NCBI RefSeq assembly: GCF_014656395.1
Contig: NZ_BNCI01000001.1
Span: forward strand, 965,893-1,029,892
Reading direction: 5' to 3'
From: Kordiimonas sediminis
Lineage (GTDB): Bacteria; Pseudomonadota; Alphaproteobacteria; Sphingomonadales; Kordiimonadaceae
DNA: 64,000 nt
A program made the position numbers and the translations under genes. Shown piece after piece: positions 28,324 through 36,891 of the stretch. The first letter of the stretch is position 1; every line of letters begins with the position of its first letter. Under the pieces are notes generated by a model. The model was not told the DNA's origin. It saw only the letters and a program-made list of their open reading frames with translations, and made no database searches.

Positions 28324-29271
28324 ATGCCGCTTTATTTACCCATCGCTGAACTGTCCATGAATGTCTTCCTTGTGATCGGCATGGGATGGATTGTGGGCTT
28401 TTTGTCCGGCATGTTTGGGGTAGGCGGCGGCTTTTTGATGACCCCCTTACTTATATTTGTAGGTGTCCCGCCAACGGTTGCGGTGGCGACCCAGTCCAAT
28501 CAGATCACAGCGGCTTCGGTTACGGGTGCTCTTGCGCATTGGCGCCGGCAGGGTGTGGATGTGAAAATGGGGCTGGTGCTGATTGCTGGCGGTGCGGTTG
28601 GTTCCTATTTCGGGGCGCAGCTTTTTACATTTTTGCGGTCTTTGGGGCAGGTGGATTTGATGATCAGCCTTGCTTATGTTCTGTTTTTGGGGTCCGTTGG
28701 TGGCTTGATGTTCTGGGAAAGCGTGCGCGCAATCTGGCGGACGCATCGCGGCTATGTACCGCCGCCGATCCCGCGTGAAGATCGCCATAAGGCCTGGATA
28801 CACGCACTGCCCTTTAAAATGCGGTTCCGTAAATCGCGGCTTTATATCTCGGTACTGTTGCCGCTTGCGATTGGGATGTTTGTTGGTGTTCTTGCTGCGA
28901 TCATGGGCGTTGGCGGGGGGTTTGTGATGGTTCCGGCGATGATATATCTCCTGGGTATGCCAACCAATGTTGTGATCGGGACATCCCTGTTTCAGATTAT
29001 ATTTGTCACAGCCCTGACAACGATCTTCCATTCCGTCAATACGCAGACCGTGGATATTTTTCTGGCGATTCTCCTGTTGATTGGGGGTGTTGCCGGTGCG
29101 CAGATTGGTGCACGGATTGGCCTTAAAATGAAAGGCGAGATGTTGCGGGCGCTTCTTGCCGGGCTGGTGTTGGTGGTTTGTTTCCGGATGGGATACGAAC
29201 TGGTTGCCGAACCAGAGGAATTATATTCTGTGTATGACGTTAAGACACCAATCGTGGAGGCAGCACCGTGA
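28324..29271 (+). CDS. TauE/SafE-family membrane exporter
   Basis: 315-aa polytopic membrane protein of the TauE/SafE family (PF01925), which exports sulfite, sulfonates or other organic anions. The first helix carries GFLSGMFGVGGGFLMTPLL, and the motif is repeated as GVLAAIMGVGGGFVM in the second half, typical of the internal duplication. ATG 28324 is chosen over a TTG at 28315 because it gives MPLYLPIAE, the usual N-terminus. Its stop overlaps the start of the TIGR02186 gene, a pairing conserved in alphaproteobacteria. Confidence 0.9.
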   Translation: MPLYLPIAELSMNVFLVIGMGWIVGFLSGMFGVGGGFLMTPLLIFVGVPPTVAVATQSNQITAASVTGALAHWRRQGVDVKMGLVLIAGGAVGSYFGAQLFTFLRSLGQVDLMISLAYVLFLGSVGGLMFWESVRAIWRTHRGYVPPPIPREDRHKAWIHALPFKMRFRKSRLYISVLLPLAIGMFVGVLAAIMGVGGGFVMVPAMIYLLGMPTNVVIGTSLFQIIFVTALTTIFHSVNTQTVDIFLAILLLIGGVAGAQIGARIGLKMKGEMLRALLAGLVLVVCFRMGYELVAEPEELYSVYDVKTPIVEAAP

Positions 29272-30020
29272 TGCGGCATCTATTACAATTGGTGGTTCTT
29301 TGGTTTGCGTTTGCATCCTCTGTCACCGCGCTGGAAACTGACCTTTCCAGCCACAAAATCGAAATTCGCTACAGTTTCAAAGGCGCGGAGCTGATCTTGT
29401 TCGGGGCGGTTGGCCACTTTGACGGCGATATAGAGGGTGATTTTGATGTTGTTGTTGTGGTTCGGGGGCCGAACACCGCCGCAGTTGTTCGCCAGAAAGC
29501 ACGTATAAACGGCATCTGGATTAATGATGAACAAGTAACCTTTCCCGAAGCGCCGGGATATTATGCGGTGGCAGCATCGCGGCCCGTCAATGATATTGCA
29601 GCCAGTGAAATACTGGCCGAACAAGGGATCGGGTTTGATAATCTTACGCTTGATGTTGTCGCAGATGAAGGGCTGAAGGGTAGTATTCCTTCATTTCGCG
29701 AGGCACTGTACCGCATCCGTGAGAAGGCTGGCCTGTACCGTCAGGAAAAAGACATGGTGGCCATGCGCGGCGAAGAACTGTTCCGGACAGATGTCAGGCT
29801 GCCGGCCAATGTGCCAGTAGGGTCCTTTTTGGTGGATGCCTTCATTTTCCAGGAAGGGCAAGTGCTGGCAAAAAATCGTGTTGAACTTGTTGTGGACAAA
29901 GAAGGGTTCGAACGTGCCGCCTATACCTTCGCCCATGCCTATCCGTTTTTGTACGGTTTGACGGCGGTATTAATCGCGCTGGGCGTTGGCTGGATTGTTG
30001 GGGTTGTTGGCAAGAAATAA
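29268..30020 (+). CDS. TIGR02186-family membrane protein (Alph_Pro_TM)
   Basis: About 250-aa protein of a family restricted mainly to alphaproteobacteria. It has a signal peptide (residues 1-21, ending near VTALE), a long periplasmic region containing VVVVVRGPNTAAVVRQKARI, and one C-terminal transmembrane helix (about 225-247). Start is GTG 29268 or ATG 29271, overlapping the TauE stop. The function is unknown; constant pairing with TauE suggests an accessory subunit of that exporter. Confidence 0.85.
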   Translation: MMRHLLQLVVLWFAFASSVTALETDLSSHKIEIRYSFKGAELILFGAVGHFDGDIEGDFDVVVVVRGPNTAAVVRQKARINGIWINDEQVTFPEAPGYYAVAASRPVNDIAASEILAEQGIGFDNLTLDVVADEGLKGSIPSFREALYRIREKAGLYRQEKDMVAMRGEELFRTDVRLPANVPVGSFLVDAFIFQEGQVLAKNRVELVVDKEGFERAAYTFAHAYPFLYGLTAVLIALGVGWIVGVVGKK

Positions 30021-30069
30021 AGAATGCCCGTGTGAATATCCCTTAGGCATACGGTGTTCCTTACTGGCA

Positions 30070-30321
30070 TCAATCAGAGGCGTCCTGCCCCTTTTTAATC
30101 AGGAAATAGAAGGTTTGCCCCTCTTCATAGGCATAAACAAGCGTATGATGGGCCAGACCACAGAAGGACGGTATATCACGGACGGTGGCAGGGTCTGTTG
30201 CAGCAACCTGCAAAATGTCTCCCGCCTGCATGCTCTCCAGCTTTTTTCTGGCTTTCAAAACCGGCATTGGACACAGATGACCGCGGGTATCGAGCGTATC
30301 TGTAAAAGTGTCTTTCAACAT
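30070..30321 (-). CDS. TusA-family sulfurtransferase
   Basis: 83-aa SirA/TusA-like protein. The motif LDTRGHLCPMPVLKARKKL holds the conserved CPxP cysteine that carries persulfide sulfur. ATG 30321 is preceded by AAGGA about 9 bases upstream; longer in-frame starts are not needed. It converges with the TauE-TIGR02186 pair, another sulfur-linked system. The function could be tRNA thiolation or sulfur relay to cofactors. Confidence 0.88.
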   Translation of the reverse strand: MLKDTFTDTLDTRGHLCPMPVLKARKKLESMQAGDILQVAATDPATVRDIPSFCGLAHHTLVYAYEEGQTFYFLIKKGQDASD

Positions 30322-30411
30322 GGGAAATATCCTTGCACTTACTGATACCATCATAAAAGCGACATCTGAATAGCCGGTTAACAGATTAATGCAAGTGCGA
30401 AGATAAGAAGA

Positions 30412-30441
30412 ACCCACCCTTCCGGGTAAAGAAGGGTGGGT
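30412..30441 (-). terminator. Strong hairpin between the TusA gene and the 74-aa protein gene
   Basis: ACCCACCCTTC (30412-30422) pairs perfectly over 11 bases with GAAGGGTGGGT (30431-30441). Read leftward it is followed by TCTTCTTATCTTC, a pyrimidine-rich but imperfect T-tract. It probably terminates the 74-aa gene. Confidence 0.6.
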
Positions 30442-30516
30442 CTGTGACCGAGACAAGTGTCTCTGTCTAAGCGGGAAAAGGGTATAGAGTGCTGAATGAT
30501 TTTCCCGCTTGAAGCC

Positions 30517-30741
30517 TTAGTGAACGACAGCCTGCATCGGGATTGATGCCTGACGTGCCTGTGCGTTCAAATGCTCGGAAATGCCGACCCACATGTCAAA
30601 GCCTTCGTCATCGCCCAGAGCGCGCATTTTTTTGAGCGCTTCATCAGCGTATTCAAGGGCTTTTGGGCCAAGGTTTTTCAGAAGATTTTCTGCGACGATA
30701 CCAAAATAGTAATGGGGATCAAAATCTAGTGGTTGTTGCAT
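30517..30741 (-). CDS. Small protein of unknown function, 74 aa
   Basis: I do not recognise a named family. The protein is predicted soluble and mostly helical, with MQQPLDFDPHYYFGIVAE at the N-terminus and many acidic residues (EYADEALKKMRALGDDEGFD). A purine-rich ribosome site GGAG lies about 9 bases upstream of the ATG and a terminator-like hairpin follows, so it appears to be an independent transcription unit. Confidence 0.65.
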   Translation of the reverse strand: MQQPLDFDPHYYFGIVAENLLKNLGPKALEYADEALKKMRALGDDEGFDMWVGISEHLNAQARQASIPMQAVVH

Positions 30742-30964
30742 GGTGTATCTCCTGAATTAAAACTGTTTCCAGAGAGATTGCAAAGGGTATGCCACTTATA
30801 AAGTGCTTGTCAGGCAAGGGGTTGGAAGGAAGTGGTGCAACATGTTTTAAGCTGGCAGGCTATAACTGCCGGGCAAGATATAGAGGGGCGGCATGGCTTG
30901 CCGGCTTGACGGTGGAAATGGTCTCTGGACTTAGGCAGGCAAAATTAACACGTTAGCAAGGAGG

Positions 30965-30992
30965 CACAAAAAGACCCGGTATCGCTACCGGG
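30965..30992 (-). terminator. Rho-independent terminator of the BI-1 gene
   Basis: CCCGGTA (30975-30981) pairs with TACCGGG (30986-30992) around a TCGC loop. Read leftward it is followed by TCTTTTTG. It lies about 50 bases past the BI-1 stop codon. Confidence 0.8.
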
Positions 30993-31001
30993 CCCTTCTG
31001 T

Positions 31002-31017
31002 CTTACTTTAAAGTAAG
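31002..31017. repeat. 16-bp perfect palindrome
   Basis: CTTACTTTAAAGTAAG is its own reverse complement. It lies in the 3' untranslated region between the BI-1 stop codon and its terminator. It may simply stabilise the transcript end. Confidence 0.5.
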
Positions 31018-31040
31018 CTGGATTAGTTTGTTTCTGCTGT

Positions 31041-31754
31041 CTATTCGCGGTTGCCCAGGAACTGCAGCAGGAACATAAACAGGTTGATAAAGTCCAGATA
31101 CAGGCTTACCGCACCCATAATCGCACCCTTGGCAACCATCTCGCCAGAGGACATGTGGAAATAGTCCTGCTTGATGCGCTGTGTATCGTAAGCAGTCAGA
31201 CCAGCGAAGATCAATACGCCTGCGACAGACACGATAAACTGCAGCATGCTGGACGCCAGAAAGATATTCACGATGCTGGCAATGATCAGGCCGATCAATC
31301 CCATAAAGAGGAAAGTACCAAGGCCTGACAGGCTTCTTTTTGTTGTGTAGCCATACAGGCTAAGCGCACCAAAAGAGGCTGCTGTGATAAAGAATGTCCG
31401 TGCGATGCTTTCGCCTGTGAACTGGATGAAAATTGTAGACAGGGACAGACCCATGACTGCAGCAAAAGCCCAGAAAATCATCTGTAGCGCGCCCGCAGAC
31501 AATTTGTTAACACCGAAGCTCATAACCATTACAAACGCCAGTGGTGCAAACATTACGAGATATGCTTGTGGGCCACCAAAGATCGCGTTCAACATGGCTG
31601 GACTGTTGCCAACAAACATCGCAATGATGCCCGTAAGCAGGACGCCGGACGCCATATAATTATAAACCTTCAGCATGTAAGACCGCAGTCCGGCATCAAA
31701 CTCCTTGGTTTGTGCGCCTGTCTGGCCATATGCTGTATCGTATCTTTGTACCAT
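31041..31754 (-). CDS. Bax inhibitor-1 / YccA family membrane protein
   Basis: About 237-aa protein with seven transmembrane helices of the BI-1 family (PF01027), in which members act as pH-sensitive calcium leak channels or protect membrane proteins from FtsH. The C-terminal helices contain AGLTAYDTQRIKQDY and end with LFMFLLQFLG, both characteristic. ATG 31754 is chosen because it has GAGG upstream and gives normal length; ATG 31775 is an alternative. The physiological role here is unknown. Confidence 0.87.
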   Translation of the reverse strand: MVQRYDTAYGQTGAQTKEFDAGLRSYMLKVYNYMASGVLLTGIIAMFVGNSPAMLNAIFGGPQAYLVMFAPLAFVMVMSFGVNKLSAGALQMIFWAFAAVMGLSLSTIFIQFTGESIARTFFITAASFGALSLYGYTTKRSLSGLGTFLFMGLIGLIIASIVNIFLASSMLQFIVSVAGVLIFAGLTAYDTQRIKQDYFHMSSGEMVAKGAIMGAVSLYLDFINLFMFLLQFLGNRE

Positions 31755-32058
31755 TTCGCTTTTTACCTCATTCATAAAAGGGTTGTTTGGCTCACCGGCT
31801 AATATGGTGTTGGCCAACTGAATTACAAGGATGCTCACGATTATTGCATCAGTGGTCTCACCCGTATTCCCGGTCCGTACTTTGCCACTATATGATTGTG
31901 GTGCCAAGGAAAATCGGAAGTATCAGGTACGGATTTGGGGCACAGCTCGCCGGTGGCATCGTCCGCTTGGGTCCGAAGGCAGTCTGGCTGTACAACGGAT
32001 ACAAGACAGTAGTGCTGCGTAGGTTATCTGCTGACGGTTATACCGCCTGTCTGGTGTA
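31755..32058. other. Intergenic region upstream of the BI-1 gene
   Basis: 304 bases between the BI-1 start and the MFS gene's stop codon. A rightward frame crosses it (31787-32191) but runs antisense into the MFS gene and has no recognisable features. I see no terminator for the MFS gene. Confidence 0.5.
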
Positions 32059-33426
32059 TTACTGGTTGGGGCTACTATTTGCTTCTGCGTTCTGCTCGCT
32101 GAGGTCTTGCCCCGGATGCATACTGTTCAGCTGTTTGATCACACGGCTGATCAACAGGAATAGGGCGACCATGAGCAGGGCACCGCCGTAGTAGGGTGCG
32201 TGGACAGAAATCTGCGAAAATGCAAGCCCGGTCAAGGCAGCACCGGTGGCACGCCCCAGCATGCTGGCAGATCCAAATAGGCCCATTACAAGACCGCGCT
32301 GGGATGCATCTGCCCGCATGGAAACGAGACTTTGTGACGATGTCAGGATTAACGCGGCACTGGCAGACTGCACACACATTGCAGCAACAACACCGTAAAA
32401 GTTGCTACTAGTCCCTGCGTACACAAGAAGGAACATCGCAATAAAAAAGATAAACGATCCTGCCCGCAACAGGGTTGCCTCCCCAAAACGGCGGGTCAGT
32501 GGCCCGATAAGGCCGCCCTGTACAATCACCAGTGACATGCCTGCGGCAACCAACAACAGACGCAGGTCTTTCGGCCCTGCGGCTACATCGACTGCCTCGG
32601 CCCAGATAGGTAGAATGGTTTCGATCAACCCTGCGGAGATGCCGTACAGCAAACCACCGAAAACCAGCGTCAGGATGATCGGACGGCGTGACAGTATGCG
32701 CACGGCTTCCAGCCGACTGATACGGTCTTCCTGACGGGCTGCCTGCTTTTGCTCGCTAGTGAGACTTTCCGGCAATAAAAACAGAATACTAAGAAAAGAC
32801 AGACCGGACAGAACAGCCGATGTCAGCGCAATGTTGGTCATGCTGATAGTGTTGAAACTATCACCGCCGAGTGTTGCGCCGATCAGGGGTCCAACGATAA
32901 AGCCAAGCCCAAATGCGGCCCCCAGCATACCCATGCCGCGTGCACGATTCTCAGGGGTGGTTATGTCGGTGATATAGGCCTGGGCTGCGGCGATATTCCC
33001 GGCCATGATGCCGCTGATTAGACGGGACAGGGCTACCATCCAGATGCTGGTCGAGAAGGCCAGAAGGATATAGCCGCCAATCGCCCCCGCCATGGACAGC
33101 ATCAAAACAGGCCGTCTGCCGTATTCGTCGCTGATACGTCCCAGTATCGGGGTCGAAATCAGCATGCCAATGGCATATAGCGAAATGGTTAGCGTACCGA
33201 TTTCAGCCCCGCCGCCCAGATTACGGGCATAGGTTGGTAGAACGGGGATCATGATCCCAAAGCCAATCAGATCAACCAAGACTATTAGGAAAATCAGAAT
33301 GAGCGACCGTTTTGAGTTTTGGCCAGAGTCTTTGCCAGAGTCGTTGCCAGAACCTTTGCCAGCGCCGCTTTCAGGGTCCTGATCTATCATGTTTGGCGAT
33401 TCTGTTGCAGAGGGTAGTGGTGTCAT
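32059..33426 (-). CDS. MFS transporter, TetA-like drug:H+ antiporter family
   Basis: 455-aa major facilitator with about 12 transmembrane helices. The loop 2-3 signature reads GRISDEYGRRPVL, and LIVLVDLIGFGIMIPVLP is the typical first helix of the 12-helix drug antiporters. The cytoplasmic N-terminus (residues 18-38) is a Gly/Ser/Asp/Lys-rich repeat (GKGSGNDSGKDSG). Its ATG overlaps the stop of a small upstream frame (ATGA). The substrate is not predictable. Confidence 0.88.
   Translation of the reverse strand: MTPLPSATESPNMIDQDPESGAGKGSGNDSGKDSGQNSKRSLILIFLIVLVDLIGFGIMIPVLPTYARNLGGGAEIGTLTISLYAIGMLISTPILGRISDEYGRRPVLMLSMAGAIGGYILLAFSTSIWMVALSRLISGIMAGNIAAAQAYITDITTPENRARGMGMLGAAFGLGFIVGPLIGATLGGDSFNTISMTNIALTSAVLSGLSFLSILFLLPESLTSEQKQAARQEDRISRLEAVRILSRRPIILTLVFGGLLYGISAGLIETILPIWAEAVDVAAGPKDLRLLLVAAGMSLVIVQGGLIGPLTRRFGEATLLRAGSFIFFIAMFLLVYAGTSSNFYGVVAAMCVQSASAALILTSSQSLVSMRADASQRGLVMGLFGSASMLGRATGAALTGLAFSQISVHAPYYGGALLMVALFLLISRVIKQLNSMHPGQDLSEQNAEANSSPNQ
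33319..33370. repeat. 12-bp imperfect tandem repeats in the MFS N-terminus
   Basis: About four units of TTTGCCAGAGTC and close variants occur in tandem. They encode the Gly/Ser/Asp/Lys-rich cytoplasmic tail and are in frame, so expansion or contraction would change only the tail length. Confidence 0.6.
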
Positions 33427-33659
33427 GAAACTGCTTTCACAAAAGACAGACAGGAAGCAGGACGGATGCTATCTGCATAGTTGGCATGCATGTCATGCAG
33501 GGCGGTTTTAACAAAGCCTGCAGTCCACCACATGTTGGTCAGTGGTTGCATGGTCTGGGTTACCATTCGGGCATCTACCTGAACCCGCCGATTGTCCGGC
33601 GTTAGCGTACTCAGCGCGGGGGATGACCCCACTGTCGGTGCAGTTATGTTAAAATCCAT
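33423..33659 (-). CDS. Small protein of unknown function upstream of the MFS gene
   Basis: 78-aa frame not matching any family I know (MDFNITAPTVGSSPAL at the N-terminus). It shares the ATGA overlap with the MFS start codon, which suggests real translational coupling; it may be a leader or an unknown partner. No transmembrane helix or signal peptide is evident. Coding status is uncertain. Confidence 0.45.
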   Translation of the reverse strand: MDFNITAPTVGSSPALSTLTPDNRRVQVDARMVTQTMQPLTNMWWTAGFVKTALHDMHANYADSIRPASCLSFVKAVS

Positions 33660-33902
33660 ACAGTGTGACTTACCATCTCATGGGCCTATCTTGATGCTAC
33701 TTCTACACTGCGGATGGCGATATTTTCAAGGGGACGATGTGCGTACGGTGCATTAATAATCAGATTGGATGCTTTTGATTTGAACAGACGGGCTGGCGGG
33801 ATGATAGAATGTTGGTCATATCCGCAAGACATGATAAAGCGAAGTCAAGTGAGAGATCATGCCTGCCAGTTGGGCTGAAACAATAAAGGGACAGAGTATA
33901 TT

Positions 33903-35144
33903 ATGACTATCCTAACCCGTGATGACTGTTTGAAAATGGATGCAGTGGACCCGCTAAAAACCTATCGGGATGCATTCGCGTTACCAGACGGCCTGATTTA
34001 CCTTGATGGTAATTCTCTGGGCCCGCAGCCAAAAGCGGCAGCGGATCTGGCAGCTGATCTGGTGAAGCGGCAGTGGGGGCAGGATCTGATCAAAAGCTGG
34101 AACACGGCTGGCTGGTTTGAACTGCCATATAAGCTGGGTGACAAGCTCGGTCGGCTGTTGGGGGCAAACCCTGGCGAGATGATTGTCACAGATTCTACAG
34201 GTATCAATATTTACAAAGTTCTTTCCCTTGCTCTGGGACTGAATCCGGATCGGAAAACCATCTTGATGGAGAATGATAATTTTCCAACCGATGTCTATAT
34301 GGCGGAAGGGCTGCTTGGTCAGCTAGGGGATGAGTATGACCTGAAGCTGGTAGCCGGGGATGACATTCTTGATGCCCTGACGGATGATGTTGCCGTTGTG
34401 ATGGTAACCGAGGTGAATTATAAAACCGGACGGTTGCTTGATATGAAAGCAATTGCCGATAAAGCCCATGCGGTGGGAGCGCTTGCCGCCTTTGATCTGT
34501 GTCACAGTGCCGGTGCCGTGCCCGTTGACCTGAATGCGGCCGGGGCAGATCTGGCTGTTGGCTGTAGTTATAAGTATCTGAATGGCGGGCCGGGTGCGCC
34601 TGCATTTATCTTTGTCGCTGAACGGCACCAGAATAAAGCACAACAACCTTTGTCAGGGTGGTGGGGGCATAAAGCTCCTTTTGAGTTCGAGACCAGATAC
34701 CGTGCGGGCGAGGGCATCAGTCAGATGGCCAGTGGTACGCAGCCGATTTTAAGTCTGGCGATGGTGGATTGTGGTCTGTCGCTTTTTCTGGATGTTGATA
34801 TGGCGCAGGTCCGCCAAAAGTCTGTAAAGCTGTGTGACATGTTCATCGAGCTGGTGGAATCCCGCTGCGGAGCTTGGGGGTTTGAGTTGAATACACCGCG
34901 TGATGCGGTCAAGCGGGGTAGTCAGGTTTCCTTCAATCATTCCGATGGCTACGCCATTGTGAAGGCCTTGATCGCAAAGGATGTGATCGGTGACTTCCGC
35001 GCCCCGCAAAATATGCGGTTTGGTTTTGCACCGCTTTATGTGCGGTATGTGGACGTCTGGGACGCGGTTGACCGTTTGGCGGATATTATGGAAAGCGGTG
35101 AATGGCAGAAAGAAATCTACCATGCCCGTGACGCGGTTACATAA
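33903..35144 (+). CDS. kynU: Kynureninase
   Basis: 413-aa PLP enzyme that cleaves kynurenine (or 3-hydroxykynurenine) to anthranilate and alanine. YLDGNSLGPQPK near residue 34 and GCSYKYLNGGPG are family motifs; Lys224 in the latter binds PLP. No other kyn gene (kynA or kynB) is nearby, so it may act on imported kynurenine or feed anthranilate to tryptophan synthesis. A strong terminator follows immediately. Confidence 0.95.
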   Translation: MTILTRDDCLKMDAVDPLKTYRDAFALPDGLIYLDGNSLGPQPKAAADLAADLVKRQWGQDLIKSWNTAGWFELPYKLGDKLGRLLGANPGEMIVTDSTGINIYKVLSLALGLNPDRKTILMENDNFPTDVYMAEGLLGQLGDEYDLKLVAGDDILDALTDDVAVVMVTEVNYKTGRLLDMKAIADKAHAVGALAAFDLCHSAGAVPVDLNAAGADLAVGCSYKYLNGGPGAPAFIFVAERHQNKAQQPLSGWWGHKAPFEFETRYRAGEGISQMASGTQPILSLAMVDCGLSLFLDVDMAQVRQKSVKLCDMFIELVESRCGAWGFELNTPRDAVKRGSQVSFNHSDGYAIVKALIAKDVIGDFRAPQNMRFGFAPLYVRYVDVWDAVDRLADIMESGEWQKEIYHARDAVT

Positions 35145-35180
35145 AGTACCGCGGCCCAGAAAGGTGTGAAGACGCTGAAT

Positions 35181-35213
35181 GGCCCTGCCTGTAGTTGGCA
35201 GGGCCTTCTTTTT
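35181..35213 (+). terminator. Rho-independent terminator of kynU
   Basis: GGCCCTGCC (35181-35189) pairs with GGCAGGGCC (35197-35205), nine GC-rich pairs with a 7-base loop, followed by TTCTTTTT. Confidence 0.88.
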
Positions 35214-35270
35214 AGCTGTTGAGCATTCGGTCATTTCTCCTTTATGGTTTTTATGAAGGGGAGACCGAAC

Positions 35271-36572
35271 ATGCATGACCAGAAATTTTGCAAACTATTC
35301 AGAACATTCAGCATAGCAGCGCTGGCGATCTTGAGCGCGTCAGTTGCAGCCATTCATACACCTGCCATGGCGGCAGAAGATGCCGTGACACCGGCTGCAT
35401 CGGTTGGGTTTCCGCCCCATAAACTGGATGCTGTTCGTACCCATTTTCAGGGATATGTGGATTCCGGAAAGTTGGCAGGTTTGACCACGTTGATTTCCAA
35501 GGATGGACAGATCGTCCATTTCGACACATACGGTAAGCAGAATCTGGAAACTGGCGACGCCATGCAGTTAGATACCATATTCCGGATCTATTCGATGACG
35601 AAACCGGTCACAGGTGTTGCCCTGATGCAGTTATGGGAGCAGGGGCATTTTAAACTGGATGACCCTGTCTATAAATATATACCAGCCTTTAAAGACACAC
35701 CGGTTTTCACAGGGCTAGCTGAGGACGGGACGATGCAGACAGAGCCGCAGGCACGTCCGATGACCATCCTTGATTTGATGCGCCATACATCCGGTATGAC
35801 TTACGGCGCCTTTGGTAATACGCCGGTTGATCAGGCATACCGCAAGGCAGAAGTCCTGACCGAGGATATAAACCTCCAGCAATTTGTAGACAGGGTTGCC
35901 GCCATTCCGCTGCTGGCACAACCGGGGGAGAAATGGATCTATTCTGTTTCTGTTGATGTACAGGGGTATCTGGTGGAGCTCTTCTCGGGCATGACGCTCG
36001 ATCAGTATTTTGAGGAAAAGATATTCAAGCCCCTGGGGATGAAGGATACCGGCTTTTATGTCCCAGAGGAGAAAACGGACCGGTTTGTAGAGATATATAC
36101 CTATGATGACGCGGGGGCGTTAATCCCTGCGGACGGGCCGGACTTTACCCGGAATTTTGCATTCAAGTCCGGGGGTGGCGGACTTGTGTCCACGACGCGC
36201 GATTACTGGAAGTTTTCCCAGATGCTGTTGAACAAGGGTACGCTTGGGACTGCTACAGTTCTAAAGCCAGAGACGATTGATCTGATGGTGCAAAATCATT
36301 TGCCTGCTCATATCAAGGGAATAGCAGGTCAGGATAAGCTGGGGTTCGGGCTTAATTTTTCTGTTTTGCAGAATAGTCCGGAAGGTAGCAGTCGCGGATC
36401 AAATGGTATGTTTGCCTGGGGCGGCATGGCGAACACTGTGTTTTGGGTCGACCCCAAAGAGCAGCTGATCGCCCTTTTTATGACCAACGTGCTGCCATCA
36501 CAGGTTTTCCCCTTTAGAGAAGAGCTTCAACGTCTGATTTATCCTCTTCGGGATGACAGCGCTGGCCAATGA
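35271..36572 (+). CDS. Secreted serine hydrolase of the beta-lactamase (class C) / esterase fold
   Basis: 433-aa protein with an N-terminal signal peptide (hydrophobic stretch about residues 12-30, cleavage near AMAAED). The catalytic SxxK motif is YSMTKPVTG, and YSVSVDVQGYLVE supplies the tyrosine motif in the form usual for EstB-like esterases rather than true beta-lactamases. FAWGGMANTVFWVDP is the C-terminal signature. ATG 35271 is preferred because GGGGAGA precedes it; upstream ATGs lack a ribosome site. The substrate is unknown (ester, amide or cell-wall peptide). Confidence 0.9.
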   Translation: MHDQKFCKLFRTFSIAALAILSASVAAIHTPAMAAEDAVTPAASVGFPPHKLDAVRTHFQGYVDSGKLAGLTTLISKDGQIVHFDTYGKQNLETGDAMQLDTIFRIYSMTKPVTGVALMQLWEQGHFKLDDPVYKYIPAFKDTPVFTGLAEDGTMQTEPQARPMTILDLMRHTSGMTYGAFGNTPVDQAYRKAEVLTEDINLQQFVDRVAAIPLLAQPGEKWIYSVSVDVQGYLVELFSGMTLDQYFEEKIFKPLGMKDTGFYVPEEKTDRFVEIYTYDDAGALIPADGPDFTRNFAFKSGGGGLVSTTRDYWKFSQMLLNKGTLGTATVLKPETIDLMVQNHLPAHIKGIAGQDKLGFGLNFSVLQNSPEGSSRGSNGMFAWGGMANTVFWVDPKEQLIALFMTNVLPSQVFPFREELQRLIYPLRDDSAGQ

Positions 36573-36891
36573 TTCGAATGACGGAACAGCTGGAAATGGG
36601 CTTTTTGTTTCAATTTGAAACATAAGTAGGTTAACGCATAAATTGACGAAAAATAAGAAAAGCTATATAAAACAATAAGATAAATGGTTAACAAAAAATA
36701 AATAGAATTTTAGGGAAATTTTCGTGACACCCAAAATGCCGCCCGGTATCTTGGTTAAGAATACAGAGCTGGCAGGCTTAAGAGACCAAAAACACATGCC
36801 AGCCAAGGCAAATTATAAAGATTGCTCGAGGGAGTTCCCTCAGTGATTGGTGTTCAGGCCTAATTGCTACAATTGACCTGAGGAGGTTAGG
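36573..36891. other. AT-rich intergenic region with the PEP-CTERM gene leader
   Basis: 319 bases with no gene. It carries a strong candidate promoter (36643-36671) and then an approximately 210-base untranslated leader for the PEP-CTERM gene. The leader contains an inverted repeat GCTGGCA (36768-36774) / TGCCAGC (36797-36803). Confidence 0.65.
36643..36671 (+). promoter_or_regulatory. Near-consensus sigma-70 promoter of the PEP-CTERM gene
   Basis: TTGACG (36643-36648) and TATAAA (36666-36671) with an exact 17-base spacer, in AT-rich DNA. The predicted start point is about 210 bases before the coding region, leaving an unusually long leader. Confidence 0.6.

Larger units (their letters stand above)
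30742..31040. other. Intergenic region with the terminator of the BI-1 gene
   Basis: 299 bases without a credible gene. It holds the promoter area of the 74-aa protein (not resolvable by eye) and, at the right end, the terminator hairpin of the BI-1 gene plus a 16-bp palindrome. Confidence 0.55.

Noticed and set aside
31787-32191. 134-aa rightward frame in the BI-1/MFS gap
   Set aside because: Half of it lies antisense to the MFS gene, with Cys/Trp-rich, unlikely protein composition and no ribosome site.
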